A DNA stretch of 64,000 bases from Mesaphorura yosii (Eukaryota > Arthropoda > Collembola > Poduromorpha > Tullbergiidae): the NCBI GenBank assembly GCA_009869945.1, contig WIXG01000295.1, forward strand, positions 1-64,000, written 5' to 3'. The position numbers were made by a program, and so were the translations under genes. The notes below the pieces were generated by a model. It saw nothing but the letters and a program-made list of their open reading frames with translations, had not been told where the DNA came from and ran no database searches. Positions 59,548 to 64,000 of this stretch are shown here, piece after piece (position 1 is the first letter of the stretch; each line of letters opens with the position of its first letter).

Positions 59548-62500
59548 ATGATCTCAGCAACCTCAAACACATCGTCCGTTTCCTCAGAAGACTGGTCCGC
59601 TTGCTCCAAATGGCTAACCAAGATTGGGCTTCTCCCACCGGATCACCGAGCCCATGAATCTGTTCGCGACCTAGCAATTGTTCTTCGCGATGGTGTGCAA
59701 CTCTGTCGGCTCGTCAATTTGCTTCAACCAGGGTGCTTGGATATGCGAGAAATTAGTCAACGGCCTCAAATGGCCCAGGTAAAAATAATATACTACAACT
59801 GACAATTAAGTACATGAGGTCTTTGATGTAATTAGTAAAATGAATGTTCCAGTTTCTCTGTTTGCGAAACATCCGGTCGTTTCTTCAAGTATGTCGTAAC
59901 GTGTTTGAGCTGAAAGAAGCTGACCTGTTCCAACCTTCAGAATTATTTGAACTTTCGGACTTTGGTAAAGTTTTGGCTACGCTCAGCAAGCTCAGCTGCA
60001 CTGAGAAAGGCGGTGGAGGGTTCGTGAGGTAATCGCTTTAATTTGCATGAGTTAATTATCTTTTGATAATCTAAAGAAAGTGGGGCAGTGTAACGAGGCT
60101 AACTGTATTTCTACTACGAATATTTGAATTATCTGTCAAAGTAGGCAGGGACACTAAAATGCGTAGCAATAAGTCTAATCGATCTTTTACAAATTCTTAT
60201 AGTGCGTCAAGTCCAACTGCAATTACATTCCAACCCAGCCGAGAAAGTCAGCTGGAATCACTGCTCGATGAGGAAAGACCAAGCACTTACGCGTAAGCAA
60301 TTTAATTATGGTTTTATTCGCTCTAACTTAACTCATTTATGCCGGTATTCCAAAGTGATGGAGTGAGCGATGAGCAAATGTTTCGCACCGAGAACGAGAG
60401 CATTTACGAAGAGCTCTGCTACATTAATTTTCAAATTCCGAACCAGGTTTGCAATTTGCGAACACTTATCGATGTCGTAATTGTCATTGTCTTGTATGAA
60501 TTCGCTTTTTGTGTCATTTGCTTTGCTTTGCTGTTGCCCAGAATTCGGCATTCGAATAAGTGTCGATGATTTATGATTTTGTAAATCATGGGCGCTTGAA
60601 CAAAGAGTCCTTTTCCAATCTCCATATTCTACTAAGATTCATGTTTTGCAGTCTCCAACCCGAATATGATTACTATTATTCGACAATCGAGTCTTCATCT
60701 CGGGAAGAAGATATTTACCAAGATCTTTGCTACATTCACCATTCGCAAGTATTGCTTTCTTTGTTTTTGTTTTGCTCAATGTTCAGTGTTATGTTCGCAC
60801 TCACATTTGGTAGCTCACAATTTTTTACTTTCTATTAATTAGACTCCAGTGACCCCGAAGGAGGGCAGAGATCATGTGAAAGACGAACTACTTGAAACGG
60901 AGACTAATTACGTTGAGGCTCTAAATATGCTCAAGAAGAAATTTGTCAGGCCTCTCAGCAGCATACTCAAAGAAGAAGAGCGAAAAGTTGTGTTTTTCGG
61001 AATTAAGGTGATCTGCTGAATAAACTAATCGTATGGATGAATTGCAATTTTTGTTGAAACCCTTGCATTTTGTACAGGAATTAAGCGAGATTCATTCCGG
61101 CTTCCTTTCCGACTTGAATCGCTTCCTTCAAAATAGTTCTTATGCTTCCGGTCATTGTAAAACTATTGGCGACCTCTTCAGCCATTGGAAAGAGAAGTTC
61201 ATAGTCTATGGGGATTATTGCGCCAACCTCACGAGGGCACAAGGTTTGATAGAGGAACTTGGTGCCAAAGAAGGAATCGGTGCGGAAATTGCCGTAAGCA
61301 TGAAATAATGAAATAAACTTTGTCGCGAAATCAGGAAAGGATTAAAAGAGTCAACGTTAATATATTGTTAGAAATGTGAACGTGAAGCCAATGGTGGACG
61401 CTTCAAACTCCGTGATTTACTTTCAGTGCCAATGCAACGAATTCTCAAGTACCATTTGCTCCTGAAAAATTTGCTCGATAAAACTAAAGTTGTAAGTTTA
61501 ATGCTATACAGATGCATATTTCAAAAATTTCAATGGCCTCTGTCGCTGTCGCATAGGAGTTACATGGATTCGACGAATATAAGTCAATTGAAAGAGCTTG
61601 TCAGGTCATGGCCGATGTTGCTGAATTCACAAACGAAGTCAAGAGAGACAGCGAAACGTTGGCTATCATTAGGCAAATTGAGGTGAAACTTGAGCATGCA
61701 ACTGTGGTCGTATTGACCTCACACAATCCTGATTCACATTTCCAGGGATCAATCTACGATCTCCGAATGCCCGAAGGGTGGCAGCTTTCGGATTATGGCC
61801 GCTTGCAAAAGGACGGAGAGATCAAGATTCGTGGACATGATGACAACCGCGTGAAGTCCCGCTATGTCTTTGTCTTTGACAAAGTGATGCTGATGTGCAA
61901 GAGCACAAGGGTAAGACGAGATATTCTCTGCTGCTTATCAGTCGTAATCGGTGCTAACTTTAACGTTGATCTTCATTGTTTTCTGGTGCTTTCGTTCGTG
62001 TTTAGATGATGGACAAATTGTTGAGGGTAATTTCATTTAAAAGAACTCTCATTGTCTGTGTTATGTTAGTTAGTATCGTGAATAGCTAACTGTGGTAGCT
62101 TTCTTTGTGAGTTTTGACTGGGATAAATGGTACCTATCGCGATTTACCCGAGAATTCAATGACATTCGTCTATTGCCTATGCTGGCTTAATCGTTATTGT
62201 CTCTACACTTTAGGGAAGAAACAGAATGCTTTTAATTGAATGTTGCATCCCCCGTGCTGTGTATGGCATTTACGATTTACTTATATCTTGACAATGCGTT
62301 TTAGGGAGAAGCCTACTCATACAAGCACTCATTATGTCTACAAGAATATCACGTCGAAGAGCTCCCGCCCGATTCGGCGAAAAAATTATATGGGTTCAAT
62401 CTTGTCCATCATCTTCAGAAAAACGTGTACACGCTTCTGGCTCCTAGCGAACAAGAGAAAAGGCGTTGGATTAACGCTGTTGAAGATGCTTTGTACGTCA

Positions 62501-63263
62501 GCGTAGTAAAACACGCAGTCGAAATTATCATTGAAAGGCCTATTTAATTTTTAGATCCAACATTTCTCCACTGGAGGCGCGTCATACGAACCATCTTTTT
62601 AGTATGCACACTTCCGCTCAAGGCGCCTTCTGCGACGTTTGTCATCTATTCCTGAAAGGCCTATTCTACCAAGGCTATAAATGCATCAAATGCTCCATTA
62701 CGGTTCATCAAGCTTGCATTTTAACCGCTCCGTCTTGTGGCACCACCCCTGCTCCCAGTCTTCCGCCCAGACCGGGCACTCTCCTGCCACAGAGTGCACA
62801 GAAACAAAATGATGTGGCAAAGGAGACTCCGATTGAAGCGAATTACATGAATCTGAGTCTACAGGCATATTCGTGGTACGCTGGAGAAATGGAGAGAGAC
62901 GAGGCGACAGCTGTTTTGAGCCCACAGGAGAATGGAGCATTCCTTGTGCGACAGCGCCCAGGTTGTGGGACTGATAAGAGCTTCGCGCTCAGCCTAAAGT
63001 AAGTATTGGCATTCGATGAATAGGGCTCCTCAGCCCGAAATTACTTGCTAATTAACAGAGGTTTTGTGTGTGATTACAGATGGGCTGACGGCGTAAAACA
63101 CATGAAAATACTTCAAAGCCAGGAAATGTTTTATCTTTCAGAATCCAGATACTTCAAATCCATTGTTGAACTCATTCATTGGTATAGTGTCAATTCTCTT
63201 GCAGAGAGTTTCAGCGGGCTCGACGCCTGTCTAGAAACTCCCTTCGAGCTACCTCCTCTGTGA
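59548..63263 (+). CDS. Vav: Vav Rho-family guanine nucleotide exchange factor
   Basis: Tyrosine-kinase-regulated GEF for Rac/Rho. Main exons: 59548-59778, 59853-60028, 60203-60292, then either 60356-60446 or 60652-60748, then 60843-61007, 61078-61293, 61372-61491, 61557-61682, 61746-61910, 62305-62492, 62555-62998, 63080-63263; 731 or 733 aa. Domains: calponin-homology (residues 1 to about 130; [31 protein letters not shown]), acidic/tyrosine linker (about 166-196), DH (about 205-400; [33 protein letters not shown]), PH (about 410-525; [17 protein letters not shown]), C1 zinc finger (about 540-590; [18 protein letters not shown]), SH2 (about 620-715; [20 protein letters not shown] with the key Arg). 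It ends ELPPL at a true stop with AATAAA at 63277-63282; no SH3 follows. Microexon candidate at 62006-62026. Confidence 0.95.
60356..60446 (+). other. Vav: Vav alternative exon 4a (regulatory Tyr segment)
   Basis: 91 nt, enters at phase 2 and leaves at phase 0. Acceptor CCAAAG, donor GTTTGC. Encodes [17 protein letters not shown], with the IYE(E/D)LCY motif of the Vav autoinhibitory tyrosine. Confidence 0.8.
60652..60748 (+). other. Vav: Vav alternative exon 4b (regulatory Tyr segment)
   Basis: 97 nt, same entry phase 2 and exit phase 0 as 4a. Acceptor TTTTGCAG, donor GTATTG. Encodes an extra Tyr cluster (EYDYYYS) and [15 protein letters not shown]. Joining 4a to 4b instead would give a frame with a stop within six codons. 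Confidence 0.8.
62006..62026 (+). other. Vav: Candidate 21-nt Vav microexon in the PH domain
   Basis: Within the 394-bp intron between PH exons. Acceptor GTTTAG and donor GTAATT flank 21 nt (seven codons, MMDKLLR) which keep frame from CKSTR to GEAYS. Confidence 0.35.
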
Positions 63264-63282
63264 TAACTTGTCGCGGAATAAA

Positions 63283-64000
63283 TTCAGTCGTGCTTTTTTG
63301 TGCTATTCGACCCTTGCATCCCACACGCTGAATTTTTTTCCAGCTACCTTGCTGAAATGACGACATAATTCACTAGAGTGATCAACTAGCCCAGTTGTCC
63401 AAGTCAGATAGATTTGATCTTGACATTCTTCATGTCGTCATCATCGTCTTCACAGCACAGTCTTTCTCGATTTTCCGGCCCACTTGAGTCCTTCGTTTCA
63501 TATTCGTCCTCAAAGTTGACTGAGCAAGTGACATCACATCTTTTATTATCGAATACGGTACAATCGATATTGATTAGCATGAACGAACTAAACTTGAGAA
63601 GAAGCGTGCCATAACGCTGCATGCAATTACAATGCAAACAAAGAATAGATCTGAGAACGGACGGATTGTTTACGTTTTGATGAATGTTCAAGTCGTGTTG
63701 TACAAGAACCTGGCAAGCCAAAAGTAGAGAGCATGAAGATCATGAAGATGCAGATGATGACTCGTTGTTTGTCTCATTCAGTCTCATTTTACCCTTTCTC
63801 TCACACGTACGCTTTCTCATCGCCGTGCCCGGTTGGGTCGCCAGGAATTCTGCGTTTTCTTGTGTCGTGTCTTTCTTCGTGACTTTTATTTACAATTTTG
63901 TTCAGAAGGCAGCTTCCTCTTTCCAACCGTAAACACAACTCAAGCATCGAATCATTTGTTATAAATAAGCATTACATAATCCAGCGTCTCCGAATTGCAA
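63283..64000. other. Vav 3' flank and window end
   Basis: Beyond the poly(A) signal of Vav. It includes the weak minus-strand terminal exon listed separately; otherwise no gene seen. Confidence 0.4.
63404..63519 (-). CDS. Possible terminal exon of a minus-strand gene running off the window
   Basis: An acceptor (TGCTCAG) at 63520-63522 is followed by a frame reading NFEDEYETKDSSGPENRERL, CCEDDDDDMK and a stop. It is acidic and looks like a real protein tail, but no poly(A) signal or upstream exon was found in the remaining 480 bp. No family recognised. Confidence 0.25.

Overview
This is a gene-dense stretch of an animal nuclear genome, almost certainly an arthropod and most likely a springtail (Collembola) or a close pancrustacean relative. 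The evidence is the gene content (a Nanchung-type TRPV channel, a delta-class GST, an insect-type gustatory receptor, a Cys-loop anion channel, a Vav), genes on both strands, GT-AG introns of mostly 55-100 bp, AATAAA signals shortly after stops, and a mariner-like mobile element. The springtail assignment is inference. There are no bacterial operons, CRISPR arrays or viral genes. I rebuilt gene structures by hand from reading frame, splice-site dinucleotides and phase; for every complete multi-exon model the exon lengths sum to a multiple of three.

Layout. 1-309: 3' end of a K-Cl cotransporter (+). 954-1621: short mariner-like element with terminal inverted repeats. 1652-4759: nanchung TRPV (-). 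5328-6944: NOB1 (-). 7632-8819: THUMPD1 (-). 9561-12027: CTP synthase (+), convergent with PRPF31 (12238-14036, -). 14626-16849: unrecognised type I membrane protein (-). 17583-18580: weak gene fragment (-). 19393-20337: four-pass membrane protein (+). 20634-22587: double-CHHC zinc finger (GTSF1 family) with RS and Pro/Gly/Tyr-rich extensions (+). 23483-24961: gustatory receptor (+). 25137-25600: 3' part of an unidentified gene (-). 26029-27228: Cys-rich protein with an enkurin-like motif (-). 28704-30754: Cys-loop ligand-gated channel (+). 32610-41072: giant ankyrin-WGR-PARP polymerase (+). 41607-42476: single-exon Cys-containing protein (+). 42714-43960: unrecognised protein (-). 45486-46476: BDH2-like SDR (+). 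46654-47417: secreted poly-Gly/six-Cys protein (-). 48363-49823: ALAD (+). 50673-54850: ATP9-type P4 ATPase (+). 55858-56670: GST delta (+). 57667-58787: second four-pass protein (+). 59548-63263: Vav (+). 63404-63519: possible terminal exon (-).

The genes do not form one pathway. Two neighbours act in 40S/tRNA biology (NOB1, THUMPD1) and two in splicing or small RNA (PRPF31, GTSF-like), but this looks like ordinary gene density. The most noteworthy observations are: a pair of tandem, phase-matched exons in Vav that each encode a complete regulatory-tyrosine segment and can only be used alternatively; a Vav that stops after SH2 with no SH3; a 2573-residue PARP combining tankyrase-like ankyrins with a PARP1-like WGR and helical domain; and a GTSF1-type zinc finger protein more than three times the usual size with SR-protein features.
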